A stretch of DNA of 58,937 bases from Desulfobacterium sp. (lineage in GTDB: Bacteria > Desulfobacterota > Desulfobacteria > Desulfobacterales > Desulfobacteraceae): NCBI GenBank assembly GCA_016342325.1, contig JAEINR010000003.1:99106-158042 (forward strand), read 5' to 3'. The stretch's first letter is position 1. Every line of letters begins with the position of its first letter. Below are positions 27,188-35,943 of this stretch, in pieces. The notes beneath the pieces were generated by a model. It was not told the origin of the DNA and made no database searches. It saw only the letters and a program-made list of their open reading frames with translations. The position numbers and the translations under genes were made by a program.

Positions 27188-29236
27188 ATGAGTGAACATG
27201 GCAGAATAAACATGTGTGAGATTAATTGTGAAAAAGAGAGGCCCAAGGCCAAAAAACCCTTGTTGATCGAAGATCTTTCCCTCAGGGACGGTCATCAGTC
27301 CCTGTTTGCCACAAGGGGAAGAACCGAGGACATGATCCCCGTGGCCGAGCGAATGGACGAGGTGGGGTTCTGGGCCATGGAAGTATGGGGCGGCGCCACC
27401 TTTGATACCATGCATCGCTTTCTCAACGAAGATCCCTGGGAGCGGATCAGAACCCTGAAACGCTACGTCAAGAAAACCCCCTTTTCCATGCTGCTCCGGG
27501 GCCAGAATCTCGTGGGGTATCGAAACTATGCCGACGATGTGGCCAAGGCGTTTGTCAACAGAGCTGCTGACAACGGCATGGACGTGTTCCGTACCTTTGA
27601 CGCCCTGAACGATTACCGGAATTTCGAGGCCGTGGCGCCGGTTATAAAAAGTTGCGGCAAACATTTCCAGGGATGCATCTGCTACTCCCTGACCGAGCCG
27701 AGGATGGGCGGTACCGTCTACACCCTGGAGTACTATGTCAGCAAGGCAAAGGCCCTTGTGGACATGGGGGCGGACAGCATCTGTGTCAAGGACATGGCCG
27801 GCCTCATGGCGCCCTACGATGCCTATGCCCTGATCAAGGCCCTCAAGGATAACGTGGACGTTCCCATCAACCTCCACTCCCACTTCACCTCGGGCATGGC
27901 GCCCATGACCCATCTCAAGGCGGTGGAAGCGGGGGTGGATATCCTGGATACCTGCCTGACCCCCTATGCCTACCGAACCTCCCATCCGGCCCTGGAGCCC
28001 ATGGTGATGTCTTTGATCGGTACGGACCGGGATACGGGTTTTGATATTGAAACCCTGGCCTCCATCAACGAGACCCTGGAGAAGGAGATCCTTCCTAAGT
28101 ACCGCCATTTGCTGGACGACACCAAGGTGTCGGTGATCGACATCAATGTGCTGCTCCACCAGACCCCGGGGGGAATGCTCTCTAACCTGGTGAACCAGCT
28201 CAGGGACATGGACGCCCTTGACCGGATCGGTGAGGTGTATAAAGAGCTTCCCAGGGTGAGAAAGGAGCTGGGCCAGATTCCCCTGGTCACCCCCACAAGC
28301 CAGATCGTGGGAACCCAGACCGTCAACAACGTGCTGTTTGACACCCCGGACGAGCGCTATAAGATGATCACGGCCCAGGTCAAGGATCTGTGCTACGGTC
28401 TTTACGGAAAGACAGCCGTACCCATTGATCCCCAAGTCCAAGAAAAGGCCCTCAGGGGATATGACCGGGGCGAAGAGCCCATCTCCTGCCGGCCGGCCGA
28501 GGTGCTCAAACCCGAGCTTGAGGCGGCCAAAGCTGAGATCAAGGGGCTGGCCGTGGATGAGGATGATCTCATCCTCTACACCCTGTTTCCTGTTACCGGC
28601 AAGAAGTTCCTCCAGCAAAAATATGGAAAAGAGGCGGTTCCCGAGAGCATGAAGGCCATCACCATGGATGATGTGGAACGCCAGGCGGATATCCTTAAAA
28701 AAGCAAAGGCCGGAGAGCTTGTCGAAAGTAAACTGAACGGCGAGTTCCCGGAAAAAACAGAGTGCTTAAGAACCTTTAATGTCTTTGTGGATGACGCGTG
28801 TTTCGAGGTTGGGGTTGACGAGGTGGGCGGTGCGCCCGTCATCGCCTATGCCCAGCCCGCCCAAGCCATGTCCCCGGCGGCAGCCGCACCCGGTCAGCCC
28901 GTGCCCCTCCAGGGAAGCACGGTTCCGGCTCCGGCCGCTTCCGCGCCCGCGCCCAAGGCAGCTCCGGCGACCGCTGCAAAGTCTCCAGCACCGGCTGCAA
29001 AGCCGGCAGCAGCAGCCGCTACGGGTGCCCAGGTAACGGCGCCCATGCCCGGCATGATCATCAAATATGAAAAGAATGTGGGTGATGCCGTGAAAAAGGG
29101 TGACACTGTTGTGGTGCTTGAGGCCATGAAAATGGAAAATGCCCTGCCGGCTCCGGCTGACGGGGAGCTCACTGCGATTAATTTTGGTTCAGGGGATTCC
29201 GTGTCCAAGGGGGATGTCCTTGCCGTAATCGGATAG
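27188..29236 (+). CDS. oadA: Biotinylated carboxyltransferase, OadA/PycB/5S type with biotin carrier domain
   Basis: 682 residues. The N-terminal DRE-TIM barrel starts IEDLSLRDGHQSLFATR and contains EVWGGATFDTMHRFLNEDPWERIR, CVKDMAGLMAPYDAY and NLHSHFTSGM (metal-binding DxxQ/HxH region). A conserved carboxylase domain runs to about 555. An alanine/proline hinge (about 570-610) leads to a biotinyl domain with EAMKMEN; K648 would carry biotin, 35 residues from the end as expected. It carboxylates or decarboxylates pyruvate/oxaloacetate. With mmdA it makes a transcarboxylase-like pair; with oadG/oadB it would be an oxaloacetate decarboxylase alpha subunit. Both uses may be served by one protein. 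Confidence 0.93.
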   Translation: MSEHGRINMCEINCEKERPKAKKPLLIEDLSLRDGHQSLFATRGRTEDMIPVAERMDEVGFWAMEVWGGATFDTMHRFLNEDPWERIRTLKRYVKKTPFSMLLRGQNLVGYRNYADDVAKAFVNRAADNGMDVFRTFDALNDYRNFEAVAPVIKSCGKHFQGCICYSLTEPRMGGTVYTLEYYVSKAKALVDMGADSICVKDMAGLMAPYDAYALIKALKDNVDVPINLHSHFTSGMAPMTHLKAVEAGVDILDTCLTPYAYRTSHPALEPMVMSLIGTDRDTGFDIETLASINETLEKEILPKYRHLLDDTKVSVIDINVLLHQTPGGMLSNLVNQLRDMDALDRIGEVYKELPRVRKELGQIPLVTPTSQIVGTQTVNNVLFDTPDERYKMITAQVKDLCYGLYGKTAVPIDPQVQEKALRGYDRGEEPISCRPAEVLKPELEAAKAEIKGLAVDEDDLILYTLFPVTGKKFLQQKYGKEAVPESMKAITMDDVERQADILKKAKAGELVESKLNGEFPEKTECLRTFNVFVDDACFEVGVDEVGGAPVIAYAQPAQAMSPAAAAPGQPVPLQGSTVPAPAASAPAPKAAPATAAKSPAPAAKPAAAAATGAQVTAPMPGMIIKYEKNVGDAVKKGDTVVVLEAMKMENALPAPADGELTAINFGSGDSVSKGDVLAVIG

Positions 29237-29251
29237 ACCTTAAATTGAATA

Positions 29252-29291
29252 TGGAGCGGGCCCAGCATCTTGCCGGGTCCGCTTTGTTTAA
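29252..29291 (+). terminator. Intrinsic terminator after the biotinylated carboxyltransferase gene
   Basis: GCGGGCCC pairs with GGGTCCGC (one G-T) around GCATCTTGCC and is followed by TTTGTTT. The remaining bases to 29490 hold no gene. Confidence 0.75.
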
Positions 29292-29490
29292 CCCCTCGAT
29301 ATATTCAGTGTCCCAGGTGAGTTGAAATTTTCAGTTGCCACTTTTCGGGTTTACGGTTAGAATCTATAGAATCACCAGAAAATCATATCCTTAACTTTTA
29401 AAACGATAATCTATCCTGATGTCTGCTCCTATCTCTTACCATTCCTGGTGGTGTCCACGGCAATAACCGCTACAGAAAGGAGGGCGAGTT

Positions 29491-30981
29491 ATGGGTGCTT
29501 CCACCAGCCCATTGCCGGAGCACATGATCCTCAAGGATGTGTTACCCTATTCAACCTTGGTTCTGCTCAAAAAAGGGGAGTGTCTTTCGTTCAAGGAGGA
29601 TGCCCCCAGGGCGTTTTATTATGTGGGGGCCGGGGCCATGGAAGTGTCCTACACCACAGGGGACACGAAAATCGTTGTTGCCTCCATTGGAAATGGCCAA
29701 TTCTTCGGTGAAATCGGCTTTTTTGACGGTGTCTCACGGGTGAGGGATGTTCGCGCAAGCGAAGGGAGCCGCCTCAACATGTTCTCCCAGGATCAGATGG
29801 AGCGGTTCAGAACGGATGATCCCGAGCTGTACGGCCGGTTCATCACCGTGATTACCCAATCGATCTGTGTGAAATTTCGCAGGATCCTGGGAGAGCGCGA
29901 ACCGTTGAAAGCCTATGCTGCATCCCTTTCCACCGGTGCCCGGTGTTTTGTCGAATCCAGGGCCCTTTCCAGGGAATTTTTCAAGACCCGGGAGGGGAGC
30001 CGCAGCACCGCCATTGTAGAGGCATTGAAGGCTGAAATGTTTGAACTTTCCGTCACCCTCCAGCAGGATCTTCAGGAGAAGATCCCGGTCGGGATCACGA
30101 CCCGGTTCAACCGGGTCATGGACACCTTTTTCGACGATATCGGCGAGTTTGACCAGGTGCTGGAGGACAGTCAACTCAAGGAAGAAGTGTGGGGATACAT
30201 CTTTAAGGAGACATTTCCCTACTTCATGAGAAGCAGCCTCACCGAACGGGCTTATTTTAAACCCAACGGCTATGCAGGCGATTTCAAGATGATCGATATG
30301 ATGTATCAAAACCGGCCAAGGGGGTCAGGAAAGATCGGGCGGCTGGTGGACGGTTGGCTCTTGAACAGACCCCCGTGCATGGCCGTTCGGGGGCGGCGGG
30401 AATTTATTGCAGAAAGGCTTGAGAACATGAGCCGTGGCATCGTACTGCAGAAAAACCGGGTGTCCATCATGAACCTTGCCTGCGGTCCAAGCCGGGAACT
30501 CTTTGATTTTATACAACGCTTTGAGCACGATTCCCAGGTCCATGCCATCTGCCTTGACATCGATCCCGAGGCGCTTCAATATACGGGAGAAAAATCGCGG
30601 TCATTTGCCCACAAGGCGACCATTAGTTACCTCAAGGATAACTTGATTAAATGGGCCCTTGGCACCTCCAGCCATGAGATCGAACTCCAGGATATCATCT
30701 ATTCCGGCGGGCTGTTTGACTATCTGGATGACGACCTTTTTGTCCTGCTTGCCAATCGCTGTTACGATCAGCTCAATCCCGGCGGCAGCCTGATGGTCGG
30801 AAATTTCAGGCCGAATCCGGACAAGGTGTTCATGGATCGATTGTTGGAGTGGCGCCTTGTGTACCGGGAACCGGAGGAGCTTGTCTCCCTGTTTGGGAAG
30901 ACACGGTTTGCAAGTGATATCGAAGTTGTGGCCGAAGAGGCGGTTGGAATTCAGCTTTTTGCCATTGGGATGAAACCATGA
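29491..30981 (+). CDS. Cyclic-nucleotide-binding domain fused to a SAM-dependent methyltransferase
   Basis: 496 residues. The first 120 are a cNMP-binding barrel (GAGAMEVSYTTGDTKIVVASIGNGQFFGEIGFFDGVSRVRDVRASEGSRLNMFSQDQMERF). The middle is helical and includes YFKPNGYAGDFKMIDMMYQNRP. The C-terminal part is a class I methyltransferase with the SAM loop SIMNLACGPSRELFDFI, ICLDIDPEALQYTGEKS and LNPGGSLMVGNF. This YAGD-containing methyltransferase type is often annotated as 3-hydroxy-palmitate methyl ester (PhcB-like, extracellular factor) synthesis, a cell-cell signal in Ralstonia; substrate here is unknown. The stop overlaps the HD-GYP gene start by four bases, so the two are translated together. 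Confidence 0.72.
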   Translation: MGASTSPLPEHMILKDVLPYSTLVLLKKGECLSFKEDAPRAFYYVGAGAMEVSYTTGDTKIVVASIGNGQFFGEIGFFDGVSRVRDVRASEGSRLNMFSQDQMERFRTDDPELYGRFITVITQSICVKFRRILGEREPLKAYAASLSTGARCFVESRALSREFFKTREGSRSTAIVEALKAEMFELSVTLQQDLQEKIPVGITTRFNRVMDTFFDDIGEFDQVLEDSQLKEEVWGYIFKETFPYFMRSSLTERAYFKPNGYAGDFKMIDMMYQNRPRGSGKIGRLVDGWLLNRPPCMAVRGRREFIAERLENMSRGIVLQKNRVSIMNLACGPSRELFDFIQRFEHDSQVHAICLDIDPEALQYTGEKSRSFAHKATISYLKDNLIKWALGTSSHEIELQDIIYSGGLFDYLDDDLFVLLANRCYDQLNPGGSLMVGNFRPNPDKVFMDRLLEWRLVYREPEELVSLFGKTRFASDIEVVAEEAVGIQLFAIGMKP

Positions 30982-32678
30982 TACTGACGGGTTGGTGGTC
31001 CAGGGGAAATCAGGGATCGTTTTCAACGAGTGACGTTGTTTTTCAAAAAGAGCTTAAAAACCTTTTCCACGGTCGGCTCTACCTGCTCTTCTGGGTGGGA
31101 TTCCTTTTGTTTCCCATGTTCCTTTTTCTGGATTACTATGCGGTTGAGAGCCTTTTTTTTAATTTCTTTCTTTACAGAGTTGGGGGCTGCGCCGCCCTGT
31201 TGGTTCTTTTGGCGGTTCATTTCACCGGGTTTGGAAGGCGTTATCCCTTTGCCATTGCCATGGCAGGCTATGTGAGTTGCGGCATCGCCATCTCCATGAT
31301 GGTGGTAGACATGGGAGGGTATGACTCGTTCTATTACGTTGGCATGATCGGTCTTTTGGTCGCGTTTTCCTCCATCCTTCCCCTCACCTTTTTCCAGTCC
31401 CTGGTCGCCGGGGTGGCCATGTACCTTCTCTACCTTGTACCGGTGATGGTTTTTACCGATCCTGCGCCCTTCACCCGTGTTATTTTTTTCAGCAACAACT
31501 TCTTTTTTCTTTTTTTCATCCTGGTAAGCGTTGTTAAAAGTCGTGAGGATCACCATGCCAGATGGCTATCGTTCCAGATGAGGCACAACATCGATTACTA
31601 TGCGACCCACCTTGAAAACGAGGTGGCGAAGCGGGCCAAACGGCTGGAAGAGTCGGAGCTCAGATATCGGGAACTCTACGAAAATATCATGGATTCCGTG
31701 GTCATGGTGGACGCTTCCGGCACGATTATGATAGCCAACCCCAACTTTTACGGAATGATCGGTACAACCGAAAACGTCAATCACTCCCTGGCTTTTCCCG
31801 ACTATGTCCATGTCGAAGATTTTCCAGATTTAAACTATTTCATGATGGACGGGTTTGCCAACAACAGGGATATCAGGGACTATCAGTTTCGGCTGGTGAA
31901 CCTGGATGGCGAGGTGATCCATGTGGAGTGCAATGCAACCGTTATTACCAAAAAGGAAAAGATCCTGGGGTTTCAGCTGGTTCTCCGGGACATCACGTTC
32001 CGAAAAAAGCTGGAAAAGGATCTTTTGGGCTCCTTTTCCAGCCTCAAGCGAATCCGAGCCGCAACGATCATGGGGCTTGCAAAGCTGACCGAGTACAGGG
32101 ATCACGACACCGGAGGGCACCTTGAGCGTATCCAGGAGTACTCCAGGGTGCTTACCCGTAATCTCAGGCGGTTTCCGGGGTTTGAATCCTACATTACAGA
32201 CGCCTATGTCGACGACATCCATCTATCATCCATCCTCCATGACATCGGCAAGGTAGGGATTCCGGATGCCGTACTGTTGAAGCCGGGAAAACTTACCCCC
32301 AAGGAGTTCAAGGTTATTCAGCAGCACTGCACCTATGGGGGGGATGCCCTCCGGGCCGTGGATTCCAAGATTGAGGGGCAGTCCTTTCTGACCCTGGGCA
32401 AGGAGATTGCCTATTGCCATCATGAAAAATGGTCCGGTAACGGTTATCCAAAGGGCATGAAGGGGGAAGAAATTCCATTATCGGCGCGGATCGTGGCCTT
32501 GACCGATGTCTATGACGCCCTGACCTCGAAACGGGTTTACAAGGAGGCGGTATCCCATGAAACTGCCATGGACATTATCCATAATGAAAGGGGAGGGCAC
32601 TTTGATCCCTTGATCGTGGATGCGTTTTCAGCCTGTTCCCAGGACTTTGACACCATCCGAATGGAATTCAACGCTTAA
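30978..32678 (+). CDS. Membrane PAS/HD-GYP cyclic-di-GMP phosphodiesterase
   Basis: 566 residues. Residues 30-185 form about six membrane helices (LLFWVGFLLFPMFLFL to IFFSNNFFFLFFILVSVV). A short coiled-coil leads to a PAS domain (ELYENIMDSVVMVDASGTIMIANPNFYGMIG; about 225-340). The HD-GYP domain has LHDIGKVGIPDAVLLKPGKLTPKEF (about 418-442), the metal-site HH in YCHHEKWSGNGYPKGMKG (about 479-496) and ARIVALTDVYDALTS. All key residues for cyclic-di-GMP hydrolysis are kept. It begins inside the stop of the methyltransferase fusion (ATGA), which suggests that one signal controls both or that the methyltransferase modifies a ligand or partner. Confidence 0.9.
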   Translation: MILTGWWSRGNQGSFSTSDVVFQKELKNLFHGRLYLLFWVGFLLFPMFLFLDYYAVESLFFNFFLYRVGGCAALLVLLAVHFTGFGRRYPFAIAMAGYVSCGIAISMMVVDMGGYDSFYYVGMIGLLVAFSSILPLTFFQSLVAGVAMYLLYLVPVMVFTDPAPFTRVIFFSNNFFFLFFILVSVVKSREDHHARWLSFQMRHNIDYYATHLENEVAKRAKRLEESELRYRELYENIMDSVVMVDASGTIMIANPNFYGMIGTTENVNHSLAFPDYVHVEDFPDLNYFMMDGFANNRDIRDYQFRLVNLDGEVIHVECNATVITKKEKILGFQLVLRDITFRKKLEKDLLGSFSSLKRIRAATIMGLAKLTEYRDHDTGGHLERIQEYSRVLTRNLRRFPGFESYITDAYVDDIHLSSILHDIGKVGIPDAVLLKPGKLTPKEFKVIQQHCTYGGDALRAVDSKIEGQSFLTLGKEIAYCHHEKWSGNGYPKGMKGEEIPLSARIVALTDVYDALTSKRVYKEAVSHETAMDIIHNERGGHFDPLIVDAFSACSQDFDTIRMEFNA

Positions 32679-32694
32679 ACCTTGGGGCCAGGGA

Positions 32695-32723
32695 ATTGAC
32701 AAGAGGGCTATTGATACTTACTT
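32695..32723 (+). promoter_or_regulatory. Possible sigma70-type promoter of the zinc-ribbon gene
   Basis: TTGACA (32697-32702) is followed 17 bases later by TACTTT, about 65 bases before the gene start. The -10 is weak. Confidence 0.35.
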
Positions 32724-32788
32724 TTGTTCGGTTTGGAATCGAACTTTACGCCCAGGGGCGTTGACTTATAAAGCAAGGAGTTGTATCG

Positions 32789-33466
32789 ATGGCTATTGAA
32801 ACTAAAGAGGAAGCATTTGAGCGAATTCTGAATATGGATAAGCCCTTATGCCCCCATTGTGAAACGGAAATGAGCCTGTGGGAAGTTCCGGAGATTGCAT
32901 GTGGCGACGGACTTGGATGGGGATCCCCCTTTCTGTTCGTTTGCTTTAATAACGAGTGTTCCTCGTTCAGACAGGGGTGGGACGATATTAAGGAGAGCAT
33001 GGAATTCACTGCCTCCTATCGGTGCATCAACAATCCGGGAGACAAGCATTTCGAGTACATGCCGGTGTTCAGTTCCCTGGGAGGCACGGGCCAGGTGCTG
33101 GACGACAATGTACTCGAGATTCGGGAAGCCACCAAGGAGGCCATGAAACAGGGCTTTTCCCTGCTGACCGACTTTTACATGTCCAAGGATTGGGACGAGA
33201 TTCTCAAAATTCTCCTCGATCCCGTACAGCCGTCCCGGGTGAGGATCAAGGCTGCTGAGATGGTGGCGGAGCTCGGGGATGTGGAGGCCATTGAACATCT
33301 GCTGAACCCCAAATTTGGGTCTCACCAGCTTCAAAAAGCAGTGGAGGATGCCGTTGCAGCCTTGCACGAACGGCATTACACCCGGGAGTGTCCCCACTGT
33401 GCCGAGATAATCAAGAAACGGGCCACCCTGTGCAAGCACTGCAGTAAGGACGTCCCAAAGGGTTAA
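32789..33466 (+). CDS. Zinc-ribbon protein with HEAT-like middle, unknown function
   Basis: 225 residues. An N-terminal CPHC (22-25) pairs with a further cysteine in FNNECSS, and the C-terminus ends with a second zinc ribbon ECPHCAEIIKKRATLCKHCSKDV. Between them residues 125-195 read as short helical repeats (SRVRIKAAEMVAELGDVEAIEHLLN, then QLQKAVEDAVAALHE), similar to HEAT/PBS-lyase repeats. No signal peptide or membrane segment. Such proteins usually mediate protein contacts; no specific role can be given. It ends tail-to-tail with the next gene, overlapping it by four bases. Confidence 0.75.
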   Translation: MAIETKEEAFERILNMDKPLCPHCETEMSLWEVPEIACGDGLGWGSPFLFVCFNNECSSFRQGWDDIKESMEFTASYRCINNPGDKHFEYMPVFSSLGGTGQVLDDNVLEIREATKEAMKQGFSLLTDFYMSKDWDEILKILLDPVQPSRVRIKAAEMVAELGDVEAIEHLLNPKFGSHQLQKAVEDAVAALHERHYTRECPHCAEIIKKRATLCKHCSKDVPKG

Positions 33467-33984
33467 TCCGAACAGTCGTCCTGGTATTTGTCCAGATTGT
33501 AGGAGCGGAAGATGATCATCTCCCGCTCCTTTTTTTCTTCGGGAAATCCGGAATGGTCAATAGTGGCCATGGCGTCCAGGGCGTCTTGTCTTGACGGCAC
33601 GGCATCGATTCCCTGGCCATGGGCTTTGCCTGTGACAACGTTCCTTACGAGGGCGTCTTGTCCGTTGGTGGACACGGAAAAGGGGACCTGGTAGTCGTAG
33701 AGCAATCTTGCCCCGGCAAGTATCTCCCGCTCATAGGAACCAAGGGAGCCTGCGATGCACCTTACGGCCATCACGGCCTTGCCCTCTAAAAAGACCACAA
33801 GGTCGATGGTCGACCGGTATTCTTTCCCCTGGAACATCACGGTGATGGGCTCGTCAACCCGGACATCCTCCCGGGCATACCCTTTTTCTTCAACCAGGAT
33901 TCGTTCAAACATCTGTCTGCTCTCTTCCGGGCCTTCATTGGGAACCGTTTTGCCGGTTATGTAGTCAACAAGCGTATCTTCCAT
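33463..33984 (-). CDS. HsdR N-terminal-like (nuclease-fold) protein, stand-alone
   Basis: 173 residues resembling the N-terminal domain found in type I restriction R subunits. PEESRQMFERILVEEKGYAREDVRVDEPITVMFQGKEYRSTIDLVVFLEGKAVMAVRCIAGSLGSYEREILAGARLLYDYQVPFSVSTNG keeps the acidic D in TIDLVVF, but the usual (E/Q)xK strand appears as MAVRC, with Arg in place of Lys. No helicase or methylase genes are nearby. It lies 29 bases upstream of gpmI on the same strand reading away, i.e. downstream of the rplU-gpmI cluster in transcription order, and may be its last gene. A catalytically weakened fold is inference. Confidence 0.65.
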   Translation of the reverse strand: MEDTLVDYITGKTVPNEGPEESRQMFERILVEEKGYAREDVRVDEPITVMFQGKEYRSTIDLVVFLEGKAVMAVRCIAGSLGSYEREILAGARLLYDYQVPFSVSTNGQDALVRNVVTGKAHGQGIDAVPSRQDALDAMATIDHSGFPEEKKEREMIIFRSYNLDKYQDDCSD

Positions 33985-34013
33985 GGATCATCCTCGAATT
34001 TATATTTTGTGGA

Positions 34014-35555
34014 TCAGAAAAGGGGGGTTCCCGTCATCTCTTCCGGTTGTTTCAGTTTCATCACCTTGAGCAGGGTCGGGGCAATATCTCCGATGATGCC
34101 CTCCTTAAGGGCGACATGGGCATGGGCTTTTCCGGCCAGGACAAGGGGCACCTTGTTGAGGGTGTGTGCCGTGTGGGGGGAGCCGTCGGCGGCTCTCATC
34201 TGTTCGGCATTGCCGTGGTCAGCCGTTATCATTGCGGTTCCATTTGTTTTCAACACCGCCTCAACCACCTTGCGGGTGCAGGCGTCCACGGTTTCGCAGG
34301 CCGTGACGGCCGCTTCTATGATGCCGGTGTGGCCCACCATGTCCATGTTGGCGAAGTTGAGCACCACCAGGTCGTATTGCCCTGACTCAATTCGTTGGCA
34401 CGCCGCTTCTGCCACCTTTAGAGCGCTCATCTCAGGTTTTTCGTCATAGGTGTTAACCTCCCTGGGGGAGGGAATCAGCACACGATCCTCGCCCGGGAAA
34501 ACCGTTTCATCACCACCATTGAAAAAATAGGTGACATGGGCGTACTTTTCGGTCTCGGCGATTCGGAGCTGGGTGAGTCCCTGGTCGCTTATCACCTTGC
34601 CAAGGACGTTGGTCAGGTGAACCGGGGGGAAGGCAACGGGAAGCCCAAAGGTTTCGTCATAAAGGGTCATGCAGAGAAATTGGGAGAGTTTGGGGACCCT
34701 TGTGCGGTCAAAGCCTGAAAAATCGGCCTGGGTGAAGGCCCGGGTGATCTCCCGTGCCCTGTCGGCCCTGTAGTTGAAAAAAAGGAGGGCATCGCCGTCC
34801 TTTACGGGTTCTTGAACCGGTTCACCACTGTTTTCAATTAAAACCGGTTTGACAAACTCGTCTGTCTCGTTATTGTCATAGGCCCGGGTGATCGCCTGTA
34901 CAGGGTCGTTTGACCTTGCTCCCTCTCCCTGGGTGTAGAGATTGTAGGCGCGTTCAACCCGCTCCCACCGGGTGTCCCTGTCCATGGCGTAGAAACGTCC
35001 GCACACGCTTGCAATACGAACGCCCGGCTTGTCAACAAGAAACGCCTGGACTTGTTTGACAAAACCGGCCCCGCTTTTGGGAGCCGTGTCCCTTCCGTCC
35101 ATAATGCAGTGGATGGCTGTTGGAATGTTGTGGGCAACGGCCATGTCCACCAGGGCCATGAGGTGACTGATATGGCTATGAACGCCGCCATCGGATACAA
35201 GACCCATGAGGTGGAGGGTGGTTCCCCTTTGCTTGACCGTTTCCATGGTGCGGCAGAGTTCCCGGTTTTTAAGCAGGGAACCGTCGGAAACGGCTTTGTC
35301 AATCCGGACAAGGTCCTGGAACACCCGGCGCCCCGCTCCCATGTTCATGTGTCCCACCTCTGAGTTGCCCATGATGCCGTCGGGCAGTCCCACCGCATGG
35401 CCGGAGCAGGCAAGGCTTGTGCTCGGGAAATCCGCCTTTACCTGGTCGAGAAAAGGGGTCCGGGCCTGTTCAACTGCGTTGGCGTGGGCTTCTGGGTTGA
35501 TGCCCCATCCGTCCAGGATGATCAAGGCGTTGACCACTCGATTAGTCACGGTCAT
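34014..35555 (-). CDS. gpmI: 2,3-bisphosphoglycerate-independent phosphoglycerate mutase
   Basis: Read from ATG 35555 the protein has 513 residues, the family norm; longer in-frame starts lie deep inside rsfS. LIILDGWGINPE at the N-terminus and GIMGNSEVGHMNMGAGR, whose Ser65 is phosphorylated, identify the manganese-dependent alkaline-phosphatase-fold enzyme. HCIMDGRDTAPKSG, FFNYRADRAREI, VLNFANMDMVGHTG and TADHGNAEQM complete the metal sites. It interconverts 2- and 3-phosphoglycerate. It overlaps rsfS by 14 bases, so it is the coupled last core gene of the rplU operon. Confidence 0.95.
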   Translation of the reverse strand: MTVTNRVVNALIILDGWGINPEAHANAVEQARTPFLDQVKADFPSTSLACSGHAVGLPDGIMGNSEVGHMNMGAGRRVFQDLVRIDKAVSDGSLLKNRELCRTMETVKQRGTTLHLMGLVSDGGVHSHISHLMALVDMAVAHNIPTAIHCIMDGRDTAPKSGAGFVKQVQAFLVDKPGVRIASVCGRFYAMDRDTRWERVERAYNLYTQGEGARSNDPVQAITRAYDNNETDEFVKPVLIENSGEPVQEPVKDGDALLFFNYRADRAREITRAFTQADFSGFDRTRVPKLSQFLCMTLYDETFGLPVAFPPVHLTNVLGKVISDQGLTQLRIAETEKYAHVTYFFNGGDETVFPGEDRVLIPSPREVNTYDEKPEMSALKVAEAACQRIESGQYDLVVLNFANMDMVGHTGIIEAAVTACETVDACTRKVVEAVLKTNGTAMITADHGNAEQMRAADGSPHTAHTLNKVPLVLAGKAHAHVALKEGIIGDIAPTLLKVMKLKQPEEMTGTPLF

Positions 35556-35943
35556 CCTGGGTTCTCTCTGTTTCATAGGTTGAGGTATCCACCCTGGGGA
35601 CGTCGCTCCACATGCCCTCAATATCGTAGAGGTCCCGGGTCTCTTTGTCAAACACGTGGATGATCACATCACCGTAGTCGAGGAGGGACCAGGTGCCCTG
35701 CTTCAGGCCTTCCATGCCGATGGCCATATTGTCAATGGCTTTCATGGCAATGTGCATGTTTTCGGCTATGGACGACACCTGGCGTTGTGATCGTGCCGTG
35801 ATGATGATAATGGCGTCGGCATAGGAGGTGCGCCCACGCACGTCAAGGACGGTGATCTCCTCAGCCTTTCTTGAAAATGCTTCGACAAGGTACTTGTCAA
35901 GGGTGTTTAATAGTTCTTCGGGCCGGTCAGATCTGTTTGTCAT
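35542..35943 (-). CDS. rsfS: Ribosomal silencing factor
   Basis: 133 residues of the RsfS/Iojap family: ITVLDVRGRTSYADAIIIITARSQRQVSSIAENMHIAMK, then EGLKQGTWSLLDYGDVIIHVFDKETRDLYDIEGMWSDVPRV. It binds ribosomal protein uL14 and blocks subunit joining in starved cells. It overlaps nadD by four bases at its start and gpmI at its end. The nadD-rsfS pairing is widely conserved in bacteria. Confidence 0.92.
   Translation of the reverse strand: MTNRSDRPEELLNTLDKYLVEAFSRKAEEITVLDVRGRTSYADAIIIITARSQRQVSSIAENMHIAMKAIDNMAIGMEGLKQGTWSLLDYGDVIIHVFDKETRDLYDIEGMWSDVPRVDTSTYETERTQDDRD

Noticed and set aside
26981-28618. Open frame of 545 codons on the minus strand
   Set aside because: It lies wholly opposite the biotinylated carboxyltransferase gene and its composition (many His, Gly, Leu) is that of an antisense shadow.
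33463-33984. Type I restriction system
   Set aside because: Only the N-terminal fold of the R subunit is present and no modification or specificity gene is nearby.
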